NCBI RefSeq assembly: GCF_040549485.1
Contig: NZ_JBEPTK010000002.1
Coordinates: 372,001-436,000, forward strand
Direction: 5' to 3'
From: Constrictibacter sp. MBR-5
Lineage (GTDB): Bacteria > Pseudomonadota > Alphaproteobacteria > JAJUGE01
Length of the DNA: 64,000 bases
This document shows positions 17,030-31,382 of the stretch, piece by piece (position 1 is the stretch's first letter; each line of letters opens with the position of its first letter). The notes under the pieces were generated by a model. The model saw only the letters and a list, made by a program, of their open reading frames with translations, did no database searches and was not told where the DNA came from. The position numbers were made by a program, and so were the translations under genes.

Positions 17030-17386
17030 TCAGGCGAGAACCTCTTCCACCCTGTCCACAAGCTCGCGCAGGTGCATGGGCTTCGCCATCACCTTGGCGC
17101 GGCCGATGCCGGCGCTCTGCGCCCGCACGACCATGGCCGCGAACCCGGTTATGAGCATGATCCGCAGGTCCGGTGAGCCGGCGCCGGCGCGGCGGGCGAC
17201 CTCGATTCCGTCGGTGCCGGGCATCACGATGTCGGCGACCAGCAGGTCGTACTCGTTCTCGTCGAGCGCGGCGAGGGCGGCGTCGCCGTCGCCCACGGCG
17301 CAGACCTGGTGCCCGGCGCGGCCGAGCGCGCGCGCCAGGAAGCCGCGGAGCGAGTCGTCGTCTTCTGCGAGAAGGATGCGAGCCAT
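17030..17386 (-). CDS. cpdR: Single-domain response regulator, CpdR-like
   Basis: The product (118 aa) is one receiver domain with acidic pocket AEDDD at residues 7-11, phospho-acceptor Asp52 in LLVADIVMPG, and the conserved Lys in MAKPM. There is no output domain. The sequence pattern (MARILLAEDDDSLRGFLARALGRAGH, DIVMPGTDGIE, LRIMLITGFAA) resembles CpdR, which in alphaproteobacteria delivers substrates to the ClpXP protease when unphosphorylated and so controls the cell cycle. The histidine kinase and phosphotransferase that feed it are not in the window. CcrM, another cell-cycle factor, lies 46 kb away. Confidence 0.82.
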   Translation of the reverse strand: MARILLAEDDDSLRGFLARALGRAGHQVCAVGDGDAALAALDENEYDLLVADIVMPGTDGIEVARRAGAGSPDLRIMLITGFAAMVVRAQSAGIGRAKVMAKPMHLRELVDRVEEVLA

Positions 17387-17513
17387 GGCCCCGATGCTGT
17401 TCCGAACGCCGTGCCGCGTCCACTGCCCTTAAGACTGAAGCCTACATCTTTCGCAAAAGTGAACCGAGGCGGCCGTAAGCGCACGGCCGCCTCGGTTGCG
17501 GTCAGGGCACGGC

Positions 17514-18713
17514 TCAGAGACCCAGCACCGCCTTGGAGATGATGTTGCGCTGCACCTCGTTGGTGCCGCCGTAGATGGTGGCGGCGCGGCGCAGCAGGTG
17601 TTCGGTCATCAGGCCGACGCCGTAGTCCGGCACCGCCGATTCGGCGTTCGAATCGGCGCGCAACGTGTCGAGCTCGTAGGGCATGCCGTACCAGCCCATC
17701 GCATCGACCATCATCTCGTTCAGCGCCTGCTCGATCTCGGTGCCGCGGATCTTCAGGAACGAGGCCTTGGCGCCGGTCGACTGGCCGGCCTCCTCCTCGG
17801 AGAGCAGGCGGAGCTGGGAGTATTCGAGCGCCGTGAGGCGGATTTCCAACTCGGTCATCTTCGCGCTGAAGTCGGGATCCTGGATCAGCGCCGTCTCGCC
17901 GGAGCGCTCCTGGCGGGCGATGTTCTTCAGCCGCTGCAGCTTGGACTTGGACTTGGCGACGCCGGCGATGCCGGTCCGCTCCTTGCCGAGCAGGAACTTG
18001 GCATAGGTCCAGCCCTTGCCTTCCTCGCCGATGCGGTTGGAGACCGGCACGCGCACGTCGGTGAAGAACACCTCGTTCAGATAGTGGTGGCCGTCGATCG
18101 AGATGATCGGCCGCACCTCGAGGCCCGGCGTCTTCATGTCGATGAGCAGGAAGGTGATGCCCTCCTGCTTCTTCGCCTCCTGGCTGGTGCGGACCAGGGC
18201 GAAGATCCAGTCGGCGTGGTGCGCGTGGCTGGTCCAGATCTTCTGGCCATTGACGACATACTCGTCGCCCTGGCGCTCGGCGCGCGTGCGCAGGGAGGCG
18301 AGGTCGGAGCCGGAGCCGGGCTCGGAATAGCCCTGGCACCACAGGATGTCGCCGCTAAGGATCGACGGCAGGTGCTGCTTCTTCTGCTCCGGCGTGCCGA
18401 AGGTGTAGATCACCGGGCCGACCATGGTCAGGCCGAAGGAGGAGAGGCGGGGGCAGTGCGCCGCCTGATACTCCTCGTCGTAGATGTATTTCTGCGTCGG
18501 CGTCCAGCCGGTGCCGCCATACTCCTTCGGCCAGTTCGGCGCGATCCAGCCCTTCTCCCCCAGCATCTTGTTCCAGAGCTTCGTGTCGGACTTCGACACG
18601 TAGGAGGGGGCGCGCTCCACCTGCTCGCGGATGTGCGTCGGCAGGTTCTCGCGCAGCCAGCTTCGCACTTCCTGGCGGAACGCCTGTTCCTCGGGCGTGA
18701 ACTGGAGCTGCAT
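17514..18713 (-). CDS. Acyl-CoA dehydrogenase family protein
   Basis: The product (399 aa) oxidises an acyl-CoA at the alpha-beta bond using FAD. Family marks are WCQGYSEPGSGSDLASLRT at about 122-140, KIWTSHAHHADWIF near 160, and IYGGTNEVQRNII at the C-terminus. In medium-chain enzymes the last motif reads IYEGT and supplies the catalytic Glu; here Gly replaces it, as is common in longer related groups that place the base elsewhere. The ATG at 18713 follows GAGAGGAAG; longer upstream frames carry no homology. It is monocistronic and divergent from purC. Confidence 0.88.
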   Translation of the reverse strand: MQLQFTPEEQAFRQEVRSWLRENLPTHIREQVERAPSYVSKSDTKLWNKMLGEKGWIAPNWPKEYGGTGWTPTQKYIYDEEYQAAHCPRLSSFGLTMVGPVIYTFGTPEQKKQHLPSILSGDILWCQGYSEPGSGSDLASLRTRAERQGDEYVVNGQKIWTSHAHHADWIFALVRTSQEAKKQEGITFLLIDMKTPGLEVRPIISIDGHHYLNEVFFTDVRVPVSNRIGEEGKGWTYAKFLLGKERTGIAGVAKSKSKLQRLKNIARQERSGETALIQDPDFSAKMTELEIRLTALEYSQLRLLSEEEAGQSTGAKASFLKIRGTEIEQALNEMMVDAMGWYGMPYELDTLRADSNAESAVPDYGVGLMTEHLLRRAATIYGGTNEVQRNIISKAVLGL

Positions 18714-18920
18714 TCTCGCTTCCTCTCGATCTGATGGGCCTTCGGCCCGCTTGGCGCGCATCATCGCCCCTCCCGGTAGGCGCCCGCAAGCGGTGGGCGG
18801 ACGCGGACCGGCAGGTGGGCGGGCGGGAACGTTGTCTTGCCAGCGGTCGATTGTTATATGATGCCCCTCCGGTGGCATCCGCCTCCGGAAGCCACCGCCA
18901 ATGTCACGCGGGGAGCCAGA

Positions 18921-19685
18921 ATGTCCCGGCGACGACGGATCTACGAAGGCAAGGCGAAGGTTCTCTTCGAGGGACCGGAGCCGGGCACGCTGATCCAGTA
19001 TTTCAAAGACGACGCCAGCGCCTTCAACAATCAGAAGAAGGGCACGATCACCGGCAAGGGCGTGCTCAACAACCGCATCTCGGAGTATCTGATGATGCGG
19101 CTGGAAGGCATGGGCATTCCGACGCATTTCGTGCGCCGCCTGAACATGCGCGAGCAGCTGGTCCGCGAGGTCGAGATCATCCCGGTCGAGGTGGTCATCC
19201 GCAACGTCGCCGCGGGCAGCTTCGCCAAGCGCTTCGGCATGGCCGAGGGCGCGGCGCTGCCGCGCTCGATCTGCGAGTACTATTACAAGTCGGACGAGCT
19301 CGGCGATCCTCTGGTCACCGAGGAGCACATCACCGCGTTCGGCTGGGCGTCGCCGCAGGACCTGGACGACATGTTCAACCTGGCGCTGCGCATAAACGAC
19401 TATCTCAGCGGCCTCTTCCTCGGCGCCGGCATCCGGCTCGTCGACTTCAAGGTCGAGTTCGGCCGTCTCTACACCCAGGACGACATGCGCATCGTCCTGG
19501 CCGACGAGATCAGCCCCGACAATTGCCGGCTCTGGGATACGAAGACCAACGAGATCATGGACAAGGACCGGTTCCGCCGCGATCTGGGCGGCGTGGCCGA
19601 GGCCTACCAGGAAGTGGCGCGCCGCCTCGGCATCCTGCCCGAAAGCGGCCCGCAGGAAGTCCCCAGCGCGAAGATGACGGCTTGA
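18921..19685 (+). CDS. purC: Phosphoribosylaminoimidazole-succinocarboxamide synthase
   Basis: The product (254 aa) joins aspartate to CAIR in an ATP-dependent step of purine synthesis. Signature parts are [11 protein letters not shown] at the N-terminus, [15 protein letters not shown] near 92, the substrate loop AFGWAS, and LVDFKVEFG then [20 protein letters not shown] precedes the ATG at 18921, and an in-frame ATG further up is not supported. It heads a purC-purS-purQ-purL operon. Its TGA overlaps the start of the first of two mini-ORFs that lead to purS. Confidence 0.96.
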   Translation: MSRRRRIYEGKAKVLFEGPEPGTLIQYFKDDASAFNNQKKGTITGKGVLNNRISEYLMMRLEGMGIPTHFVRRLNMREQLVREVEIIPVEVVIRNVAAGSFAKRFGMAEGAALPRSICEYYYKSDELGDPLVTEEHITAFGWASPQDLDDMFNLALRINDYLSGLFLGAGIRLVDFKVEFGRLYTQDDMRIVLADEISPDNCRLWDTKTNEIMDKDRFRRDLGGVAEAYQEVARRLGILPESGPQEVPSAKMTA

Positions 19686-19719
19686 TGGAACTCTCGATAT
19701 GAAGGCCCGTCTGTTATGA
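19685..19719 (+). other. Two mini-ORFs linking purC to purS by stop/start overlaps
   Basis: From the purC stop, TGATG starts a 5-codon frame (MELSI) at 19685 whose TGA (19700-19702) overlaps an ATG at 19699. That ATG opens a 6-codon frame (MKARLL) whose TGA (19717-19719) overlaps the purS ATG at 19716. The second frame resembles the first codons of purS (MKARV), as if copied from them by a short duplication. The chain would let a terminating ribosome reinitiate stepwise, but translation is not shown. Confidence 0.5.
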
Positions 19720-19958
19720 AGGCTCGCGTCCACGTCACCCTGAAGCGTGCCGTGCTCGATCCCCAGGGGCAGGCGATCGGCCGTGCTCTCTCCGGGCTCG
19801 GCTTCGACGGCGTCGAGAACGTCCGGCAGGGCAAGGTCATCGAGATCGACCTGGCGGAGACCGACAGGGGCAAGGCGCAGGAGCGGGTGCGCGCGATGTG
19901 CGACCGCCTGCTCGCCAACCCCGTGATCGAGGACTACACGGTCGAGCTGATCGGATGA
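19716..19958 (+). CDS. purS: Phosphoribosylformylglycinamidine synthase subunit PurS
   Basis: The product (80 aa) is the small structural subunit that bridges the amidotransferase PurQ and synthase PurL in three-part FGAM synthases. It matches the family in size and in [34 protein letters not shown] and a C-terminal [14 protein letters not shown]. Its stop overlaps the purQ start in an ATGA arrangement, so translation of the two is coupled. The first codons are nearly repeated just upstream (see the mini-ORF entry). Confidence 0.96.
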   Translation: MKARVHVTLKRAVLDPQGQAIGRALSGLGFDGVENVRQGKVIEIDLAETDRGKAQERVRAMCDRLLANPVIEDYTVELIG

Positions 19959-20644
19959 AGACGGCGGTCGTTCTCTTCCCCGGATCCAACCGGGAAGGCG
20001 ATGTCGAGGACGCGCTGGAACTGGTCACCGGCCGGCGGCCGCAGACGGTCTGGCACCGCGACAGCGACCTGCCCGAGGCCGACCTGATCGTCGTACCGGG
20101 CGGCTTCTCCTACGGCGACTATCTGCGCGCCGGCGCCATGGCGGCCCAGTCGCCGATCATGCGCGAGGTGAAGGCGGCGGCCGATCGCGGCGTGCCGGTG
20201 CTCGGCATCTGCAACGGCTTCCAGATCCTCACGGAATGCGGGCTGCTGCCGGGTGCGCTGCTGCGCAACGCGCACCTGAAGTTCGTCTGCCGCTTCGTGC
20301 ATCTGCGCGTCGAGACGAGCGACAGCGTGTTCACCCGCGGCTACAACGCCGGCGACGTGATCCGCGTGCCGGTGGCGCATCACGACGGCAACTACGTCGC
20401 CGACGTCGAGACTCTCGCGCGCCTGCGTGGCGAGGGGCTGATCGCCTTCCGCTACTGCGCGCCGGACGGCGACGAGGTCGGCGACTTCAACCCGAACGGT
20501 TCGGCCGGCAGCATCGCCGGCATCCTGAACGAGCGCCGCAACGTGCTCGGGCTCATGCCGCATCCCGAGGATGCCGTCGATCCGCGCCTGGGCAACACCG
20601 ACGGCCGCAGGATGTTCGAAGGGCTGGCGGCCGCGCTCGGGTGA
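19955..20644 (+). CDS. purQ: Phosphoribosylformylglycinamidine synthase, glutaminase subunit PurQ
   Basis: The product (229 aa) is a class I glutamine amidotransferase that supplies ammonia to PurL. It shows [15 protein letters not shown], the nucleophile Cys86 in VLGICNGFQ, and the His/Glu pair of the triad in [10 protein letters not shown] near the C-terminus. The ATG at 19955 overlaps the purS stop by four bases. Length is normal for PurQ. Confidence 0.96.
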   Translation: MKTAVVLFPGSNREGDVEDALELVTGRRPQTVWHRDSDLPEADLIVVPGGFSYGDYLRAGAMAAQSPIMREVKAAADRGVPVLGICNGFQILTECGLLPGALLRNAHLKFVCRFVHLRVETSDSVFTRGYNAGDVIRVPVAHHDGNYVADVETLARLRGEGLIAFRYCAPDGDEVGDFNPNGSAGSIAGILNERRNVLGLMPHPEDAVDPRLGNTDGRRMFEGLAAALG

Positions 20645-20722
20645 GGGCGCGACCGTCCGTTCAATCATGCGGCGCTGACCATGCGCGCCGTCCACCCTGG
20701 CTCACGGCTTGACCGACCTGCA

Positions 20723-22933
<2,211 letters not shown>

Positions 22934-22987
22934 CACCCGCTCGCCGCCGATAGAGGCGGACGTCCGCACCGGATTTGGAGAGATCGC

Positions 22988-23224
22988 ATGGCGATGGACC
23001 CGCACGAGATCGAGACCCTGATCAGGGCGGCGCTGCCCGACGCCAAGGTCGCGATCGAGGATCTGGCGGGCGACGGCGATCACTACGCGGCGCACGTCAC
23101 CTCGTCGGCCTTCAAGGGCAAGACCCGCGTCCAGCAGCACCAGATCGTCTATCAGGCGCTGCAGGGCCGCATGGGCAACGAACTGCACGCCCTCGCTTTG
23201 CAGACCTCCGTCCCGGACGCCTGA
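22988..23224 (+). CDS. bolA: BolA/IbaG family protein
   Basis: The product (78 aa) is a BolA-like protein with [20 protein letters not shown] and the conserved helix-turn region [19 protein letters not shown] carrying a His used to bind a [2Fe-2S] cluster together with a monothiol glutaredoxin. GGAGAGATCGC precedes the start. It sits 20 bases before the CGFS glutaredoxin gene, the classic BolA-Grx pairing in iron-sulfur trafficking and iron sensing. Confidence 0.92.
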   Translation: MAMDPHEIETLIRAALPDAKVAIEDLAGDGDHYAAHVTSSAFKGKTRVQQHQIVYQALQGRMGNELHALALQTSVPDA

Positions 23225-23244
23225 ACCCTCCTGGAGACATCGCC

Positions 23245-23598
23245 ATGAACGCCACCGCCACCGAGAGCCCGGTCTTCGACCGTATCCGCCAGGACATCGC
23301 CGCCAACGACGTGGTGCTCTACATGAAGGGCAGCCCGGTCTTCCCGCAGTGCGGCTTCTCGTCGGCCGTGGTGCAGGTGCTCAGCCACCTGGGCGTCCGC
23401 TTCAAGGGCATCGACATCCTGCAGGACCAGGCGCTGCGCCAGGGCATCAAGGAGTTCAGCTCCTGGCCGACGATCCCGCAGCTCTACGTGAAGGGCGAGT
23501 TCATCGGCGGCTGCGACATCGTCCGCGAGATGTACGAGAGCGGCGAACTGACCGAGGTGCTGAAGAGCAAGGGCGTCGAGGTCCGCGACGACGCTTGA
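23245..23598 (+). CDS. grxD: CGFS-type monothiol glutaredoxin (Grx4)
   Basis: The product (117 aa) has the diagnostic CGFS motif ([10 protein letters not shown], Cys36), the Lys in LYMKGSP and the glutathione-binding [21 protein letters not shown]. Such proteins bind a [2Fe-2S] cluster with glutathione, deliver it to targets, and pair with BolA, whose gene precedes this one. CTGGAGACATCGCC precedes the ATG. A cluster of palindromic repeats lies directly downstream. Confidence 0.95.
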   Translation: MNATATESPVFDRIRQDIAANDVVLYMKGSPVFPQCGFSSAVVQVLSHLGVRFKGIDILQDQALRQGIKEFSSWPTIPQLYVKGEFIGGCDIVREMYESGELTEVLKSKGVEVRDDA

Positions 23599-23645
23599 GG
23601 ACCTGTCCGGAACGCGGGCGTCCCGCCCGCCTTCGGCTCGGCGCT

Positions 23646-23686
23646 GTCGTGCAACACGCTGCGAATTGCGTTGCACGACGTTTCAC
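23646..23686 (+). repeat. Hairpin repeat H1 (second family)
   Basis: GTCGTGCAAC (23646-23655) and GTTGCACGAC (23670-23679) form a perfect 10-bp stem, followed by GTTTCAC. H2 at 23801 has the same arms and the same GTTTCAC tail but a different loop. Confidence 0.8.
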
Positions 23687-23713
23687 AGGCGCCGTCTGCC
23701 CCCGTGAATCGGC

Positions 23714-23748
23714 GCTGGATGCCCGGGTCTTCGCCCGGGCATGACAGT
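23714..23748 (-). repeat. Palindromic repeat R7
   Basis: CTGG, ATGCCCGGG, loop TCTTCG, CCCGGGCAT, GACAGT. It has the R3/R5 orientation with a third stem sequence, fully self-complementary. Confidence 0.8.
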
Positions 23749-23800
23749 ACAATTCGGCCGGGCAGGACAGCATAAGATGTGCGGGGCGCTCGACTTTTAC

Positions 23801-23841
23801 GTCGTGCAACATGACGAAGACCATGTTGCACGACGTTTCAC
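23801..23841 (+). repeat. Hairpin repeat H2 (second family)
   Basis: GTCGTGCAACATG (23801-23813) and CATGTTGCACGAC (23822-23834) form a perfect 13-bp stem around an 8-base loop, followed by GTTTCAC as in H1. Confidence 0.85.
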
Positions 23842-23886
23842 GAACCGCCGCCGACACCCATGGAACTGTAAAGAGCACCATCCCCA

Positions 23887-23920
23887 CTGTCGTTGCCGGG
23901 CGGAGACCCGGCAACCCAGA
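23887..23920 (+). repeat. Palindromic repeat R6
   Basis: TGTCG, TTGCCGGG, loop CGGAGA, CCCGGCAA, CCCAG. It has the R2/R4 orientation and, with R7, forms an inverted pair enclosing H2. The 23599-23950 spacer otherwise holds no supported gene. Confidence 0.8.
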
Positions 23921-23950
23921 GGAGCGCTCCGCGGCCGCAGGTGCCGGAAA

Positions 23951-25084
23951 CTACGCCATGTGCGGCACGACGATCTGGCGCACGGTAGCGACCGAGGCCA
24001 GCTTGTCGAAGCCGGCGTTGATCTGGTCCAGCGGGATGGTGCGGTCGATGAGCCTGTCGACCGGCAGCCGGCCCTGGCGGTAGAGGTCGATGAAGCGCGG
24101 GATGTCCCGCACCGGCACGCAGCTGCCCATGTAGCTGCCCTTGATCGACTTCTCCTGGCTGACGAGGTCGCTCTGGTTCAGCGCGAACTCGGCGCCGGCC
24201 GGCGACAGGCCGGCGGTCACGACCGTGCCGCCGTAGCGGATCATCGCGTAGGCCGTCTTCATCGCGGGAACGGTGCCGGCCAATTCCATCGCATAGTCGA
24301 CGCCGCCGTTGGTGATGTCGCGCAGTTCCTGGATGGCGTTCGGGTCGGTCGGGTTGATCGTGTGCGTGGCACCCAGCTGGCGCGCGAGGCCGAGCTTCGC
24401 GTCGTTGATGTCGACCGCGATGATCTGCGCCGCACCGGCGAGCTTGGCGCCGAGCAGTCCGTTCAGGCCGACGCCGCCCAGGCCGATCACCGCGACGCTG
24501 TCGCCCGGCAGGATGCGCGCCGTGTTGATGACGGCGCCGACGCCGGTCATCACCGCGCAGCCGAACAGCGCGGCTTCGTGCAGCGGCAGGTCCTTGTCGA
24601 TCACGACGACCGAGCCGCGGTCGACGACGGCATATTCGGCGAAGCAGGAGACGCCGGTGTGGTGTGCCACGCTCTGGCCGTTCCAGTGGATGCGCCGGCC
24701 GCCGCCCATCAGGTCGCCGCCGGCCTTGGCCACCGCGCCGACTTCGCAGACCTGCGGACGGCCCTCAAGGCAGCGCCGGCAGCGGCCGCAGCTCGGGCTG
24801 AACTGGAAGACGACATGGTCGCCGACCTTCACGTCGTGGACGCCCGGCCCGACCTCGACCACCTCGCCGGCGCCCTCGTGGCCCATCGCCAGCGGCACGG
24901 GGCGCGGCCGGTCGCCGTTGATGACCGACAGGTCTGAATGGCAGATGCCGCCGCCGCCGATCTTGACCAGCATCTCGTTCTCGCGCGGCGGATCGAGTTC
25001 GACCTCCTCGATCTTCAGCGGCTTGGTCTCGGCATAGGGGCCCTTCATGCCGCATTCGAGAAGCAGTGCCGCCTTCATCTTCAT
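23951..25084 (-). CDS. Zinc-dependent alcohol dehydrogenase (class III-like MDR)
   Basis: The product (377 aa) is a medium-chain dehydrogenase. It has the catalytic-zinc ligand region GGICHSDLSV, GHEGAGEVVEVGPGV, four Cys of the structural zinc site (SCGRCRRCLEGRPQVC), and the NAD-binding motif VAVIGLGGVGLNGL. The layout is close to class III and NAD/mycothiol-type alcohol dehydrogenases; the alcohol substrate is unknown. The ATG at 25084 gives MKMKAALL; the second Met at 25078 is equally possible. It is a single gene, divergent from the M81 peptidase gene. Confidence 0.9.
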   Translation of the reverse strand: MKMKAALLLECGMKGPYAETKPLKIEEVELDPPRENEMLVKIGGGGICHSDLSVINGDRPRPVPLAMGHEGAGEVVEVGPGVHDVKVGDHVVFQFSPSCGRCRRCLEGRPQVCEVGAVAKAGGDLMGGGRRIHWNGQSVAHHTGVSCFAEYAVVDRGSVVVIDKDLPLHEAALFGCAVMTGVGAVINTARILPGDSVAVIGLGGVGLNGLLGAKLAGAAQIIAVDINDAKLGLARQLGATHTINPTDPNAIQELRDITNGGVDYAMELAGTVPAMKTAYAMIRYGGTVVTAGLSPAGAEFALNQSDLVSQEKSIKGSYMGSCVPVRDIPRFIDLYRQGRLPVDRLIDRTIPLDQINAGFDKLASVATVRQIVVPHMA

Positions 25085-25242
25085 TGTCGTCCTCCGCCTC
25101 GGGCGTTTCGTCGCTGCATGTCAGCACTTCGCGCCGCGTGGGACAAGGCGGAGCGGGCCGCCGCCGTGCTACGCTTGAACGCGCCGGTGCTGCACCGCAA
25201 ACTCGCGGTCATGGCCCGCGGGAGTCCATCAGGAGTGTCGGC

Positions 25243-26757
25243 ATGCGCATCGCCATCGGCGGCTTCCACCACGAGACGAACACCTTCGCACCGACCAAGG
25301 CGGGGTACGAGGATTTCGCCAGGGCGGCGGGCTGGCCGGGGCTGTCGCGGGGCGCGGAGCTGATCCCGGCGATCACCGGCATCAACATCCCGAGCGACGG
25401 CTTCGTGAAGGTGGCGCGCGCCGCGGGGCACGACCTGGTGCCGCTGGTCTGGTGCAACGCCAGCCCGTCGGCGCACGTCACCGAGGACGCTTACGAGCGC
25501 ATCGCCGGCATGATGCTCCAGGATCTGGCCGCGGCGGGCCGGGTCGACGCCGTCTATCTCGACCTGCACGGCGCGATGGTGCCGGAGCATCTGGAGGACG
25601 GCGAGGGTGAACTGATCCGGCGGGTGCGGGGGCTGGTCGGGCCCGACGTGATCATCGTCGGCTCGCTCGATCTGCACGCCAACGTGACGCCGCAGATGAT
25701 CGACGGTGCGGACCTGCTGGACGCCTATCGCACCTACCCCCACATCGACATGTCCGAGACGGGCGCCCGTGTCGCGCACATCCTGGAGCGCATCTTCGCC
25801 GAGGGCCGGCCGGCGAAGTCCTTCCGCCAGCTCGATTTCCTCATTCCGATCAACTGGCAGTGCACGATGATCGAGCCGGCGGCGTCGCTGTACCGGCGGC
25901 TGGCGTCGCTGGCCACGGGCAAGGTGTTCGGCGTGTCCTTCACGCCCGGCTTTCCGCCCGCCGACATCCATCACTGCGGGCCCGCGGTCTTCGCCTACGG
26001 TGCCGACCAGGCCGCCGCCGACTCCGCCGCGAACACGCTGGCGAGCGCGGTCGAGGGCCGCGAGGGCGACTTCGCCGGCCGGTGCTGGCAGCCGGACGAA
26101 GCGGTCGCCGAAGCCCGTAGCCGTGCCGCGACGGCGACGCGGCCGGTCATTCTCGCGGACACCCAGGACAATCCCGGCGGCGGCGGCGACGGCGACACCA
26201 CCGGTGTCCTGGCGGCGCTCGTCCGTGCCGGGGCGGAGGGCGCCGTGCTGGGCCTGCTGGTCGACCCGGCCGTCGCCGAGCAGGCCCACGCGGCGGGCGA
26301 GGGCGCCACCATCGAGGCGAGCCTCGGCGGCAAGTCGGGCGTCGCCGGCGACGCGCCGCTGGTCGGCCGCTACCGCGTCGAGAAGCTCGGCAGCGGGCAG
26401 TTCACCGGCACCGGGCCGTTCTACGGCGGCAGTCGCATGAATCTCGGGCCGATGGCGCTGCTCCGCTGCGAGGCCGCACCCGGCGTCCGCGTCGTCCTGT
26501 GCTGTCGGAAGGTGCAGGCGGCGGACCAGGCGATGTTCCGCCACCTGGGCGTCGAACCGGCGGCGACGAAGATCCTGGCGCTGAAGAGTTCGGTCCATTT
26601 CCGGGCCGACTTCGAGCCGATCGCCGAGGACATTCTCGTGGTTCTGGCGCCGGGGCCAGTCGTCGCATTGCCTGCCGATCTGCCCTACGTCAACCTGCGT
26701 CCGGGCGTCCGCCTGGGTCCGCTGGGGGTGCCGTTCGCGCCACGGCAAGGGGCTTAG
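25243..26757 (+). CDS. M81 family metallopeptidase (MlrC-like)
   Basis: The product (504 aa) belongs to the MlrC family, named for the microcystin-degrading enzyme but common in soil bacteria that do not degrade microcystin. The start MRIAIGGFHHETNTFAP, then VYLDLHGAMVPEH and GSLDLHANVTPQM supply likely zinc ligands; a C-terminal region with TDG-like DTQDNPGGGGDGDTTG forms the second domain. AGGAGTGTCGGC precedes the ATG at 25243. Substrate is probably a small peptide or amide; no transporter is adjacent. Confidence 0.9.
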   Translation: MRIAIGGFHHETNTFAPTKAGYEDFARAAGWPGLSRGAELIPAITGINIPSDGFVKVARAAGHDLVPLVWCNASPSAHVTEDAYERIAGMMLQDLAAAGRVDAVYLDLHGAMVPEHLEDGEGELIRRVRGLVGPDVIIVGSLDLHANVTPQMIDGADLLDAYRTYPHIDMSETGARVAHILERIFAEGRPAKSFRQLDFLIPINWQCTMIEPAASLYRRLASLATGKVFGVSFTPGFPPADIHHCGPAVFAYGADQAAADSAANTLASAVEGREGDFAGRCWQPDEAVAEARSRAATATRPVILADTQDNPGGGGDGDTTGVLAALVRAGAEGAVLGLLVDPAVAEQAHAAGEGATIEASLGGKSGVAGDAPLVGRYRVEKLGSGQFTGTGPFYGGSRMNLGPMALLRCEAAPGVRVVLCCRKVQAADQAMFRHLGVEPAATKILALKSSVHFRADFEPIAEDILVVLAPGPVVALPADLPYVNLRPGVRLGPLGVPFAPRQGA

Positions 26758-26948
26758 GTCTTTAGGGTTTCGCAACCTGTTCCTACGATTCTGGGGTGAG
26801 GAACCATATGCTGGAACGTCTAAGTGCCGGGAGCCGGGCCACACGAACACGGATCGGATGAGGCTGCAGCCCCGGCGCGCGCACCGGTGTCGTGGGGCGG
26901 GGTCGTGGGATTGCCGTGACACCTGATGCTTCGCTCTCCGAGTGGGGG

Positions 26949-30266
<3,318 letters not shown>

Positions 30267-30325
30267 GGCTCGCCGTGGCATGCCGATTGCTGCGCTCGCA
30301 TGTCGGCGGATGAGGCGGTGCAAAA

Positions 30326-31333
30326 GTGAACGGCAAGAAGATCGGCTTCGGATTTCTCGACCGGCCCGGCGTCCGCGAGCAGCTGCGCCTGGCACAGAAG
30401 GCCGAGGCGCTGGGCTATCATTCCCTCTGGGTGACGGAGACGCGGCTCGCCCGGGACGCGCCGTCGGTCCTCGGCGCGATGGCGGCGACGACCGAGCGGA
30501 TCCGGCTGGGAAGCGGCATCGTCAACAGCTGGACCCGAGGGCCCGCGCTCATGGCGATGACCTTCGCCACGCTCGACAATCTGGCGCCGGGGCGCATGTC
30601 GGTGGGGCTCGGCGCCTACTGGGACCCGCTCGCCTGGAAGCAGGGGATCGACCGGCGCAAGCCGCTGACGCAGATGCGCGAATATGTGGGCGTGCTGCGC
30701 CGGCTGCTCGCCCTGGAGGCAGGCGTCACCTTCGAGGGCGAGTTCGTGAAGGTGCGCGACCTCACCCTCGACCTCGGCTACGGCGATGCGCGCGTGCCCC
30801 CGGACGTGAAGATCTATCTGGGGCCGACGGGGCCGAAGATGATGCAGCTGTCCGGGGAGGTCGCGGACGGCGTGCTGATGAACGGCATCCTGCCGCCGGA
30901 CTACACCGTCGAGGCGCTCGGCCTGCTGGCAGAGGGCGCGGCACGGTCCGGCCGGACGCTCGCCGACCTCGACAAGGTTCAGCTGGTCAACGTCTCGATG
31001 AACGCCGACCCGGAGAAAGCGAGGTTCGACGCCAAGCGGCTGGTGACCCAGTATCTCGGGCAGCAGCCGCATTTCGCGGAGGCGCTGAAATTTCCCGAGG
31101 AGCGGCTGGCCGAGATCAAGCGCGTCATGGGCGGCTGGCCGCCGCGGCCGGGCGGCATCGAGGATGCGATGTCGCTGGTCGACGACGCCCTGGTCGATGA
31201 TTTGATCGCGCACGGTACGCCCGAGCAGTGCGTGGCGAGCGCACGGCGCTGGCTCGACGCCGGCCTGGACGAGATCGTCCTGATCCCGCTCAGCCGCAAT
31301 TACGACGAGATCCTGGAAGCCTTCGCGCCCTGA
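30326..31333 (+). CDS. LLM class flavin-dependent oxidoreductase
   Basis: The product (335 aa) has the luciferase-like TIM-barrel pattern of F420- or FMN-dependent oxidoreductases: GFGFLDRPGVREQLRLAQ, then AEALGYHSLWVTETRL and a late GTPEQCVASARRWLDAGLDEIVL. The GTG at 30326 starts it 59 bases after the histidine kinase gene. Substrate and cofactor (FMN or F420) cannot be told. It may share a transcript with the following amidohydrolase gene, 49 bases downstream. Confidence 0.87.
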   Translation: MNGKKIGFGFLDRPGVREQLRLAQKAEALGYHSLWVTETRLARDAPSVLGAMAATTERIRLGSGIVNSWTRGPALMAMTFATLDNLAPGRMSVGLGAYWDPLAWKQGIDRRKPLTQMREYVGVLRRLLALEAGVTFEGEFVKVRDLTLDLGYGDARVPPDVKIYLGPTGPKMMQLSGEVADGVLMNGILPPDYTVEALGLLAEGAARSGRTLADLDKVQLVNVSMNADPEKARFDAKRLVTQYLGQQPHFAEALKFPEERLAEIKRVMGGWPPRPGGIEDAMSLVDDALVDDLIAHGTPEQCVASARRWLDAGLDEIVLIPLSRNYDEILEAFAP

Positions 31334-31382
31334 TACTCTCGACGCCCCAGGCTGCCTGAACGACGAACCGAGGAACCACGCC

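Noticed and set aside
23760-23950. Short open frames across the repeat cluster after grxD
   Set aside because: They run through hairpin repeats, have no consistent ribosome binding site, and exist on both strands.
25243-26757. Microcystin degradation gene mlrC
   Set aside because: No mlrA, mlrB or mlrD lies nearby, and M81 proteins are common in organisms that do not degrade microcystin.
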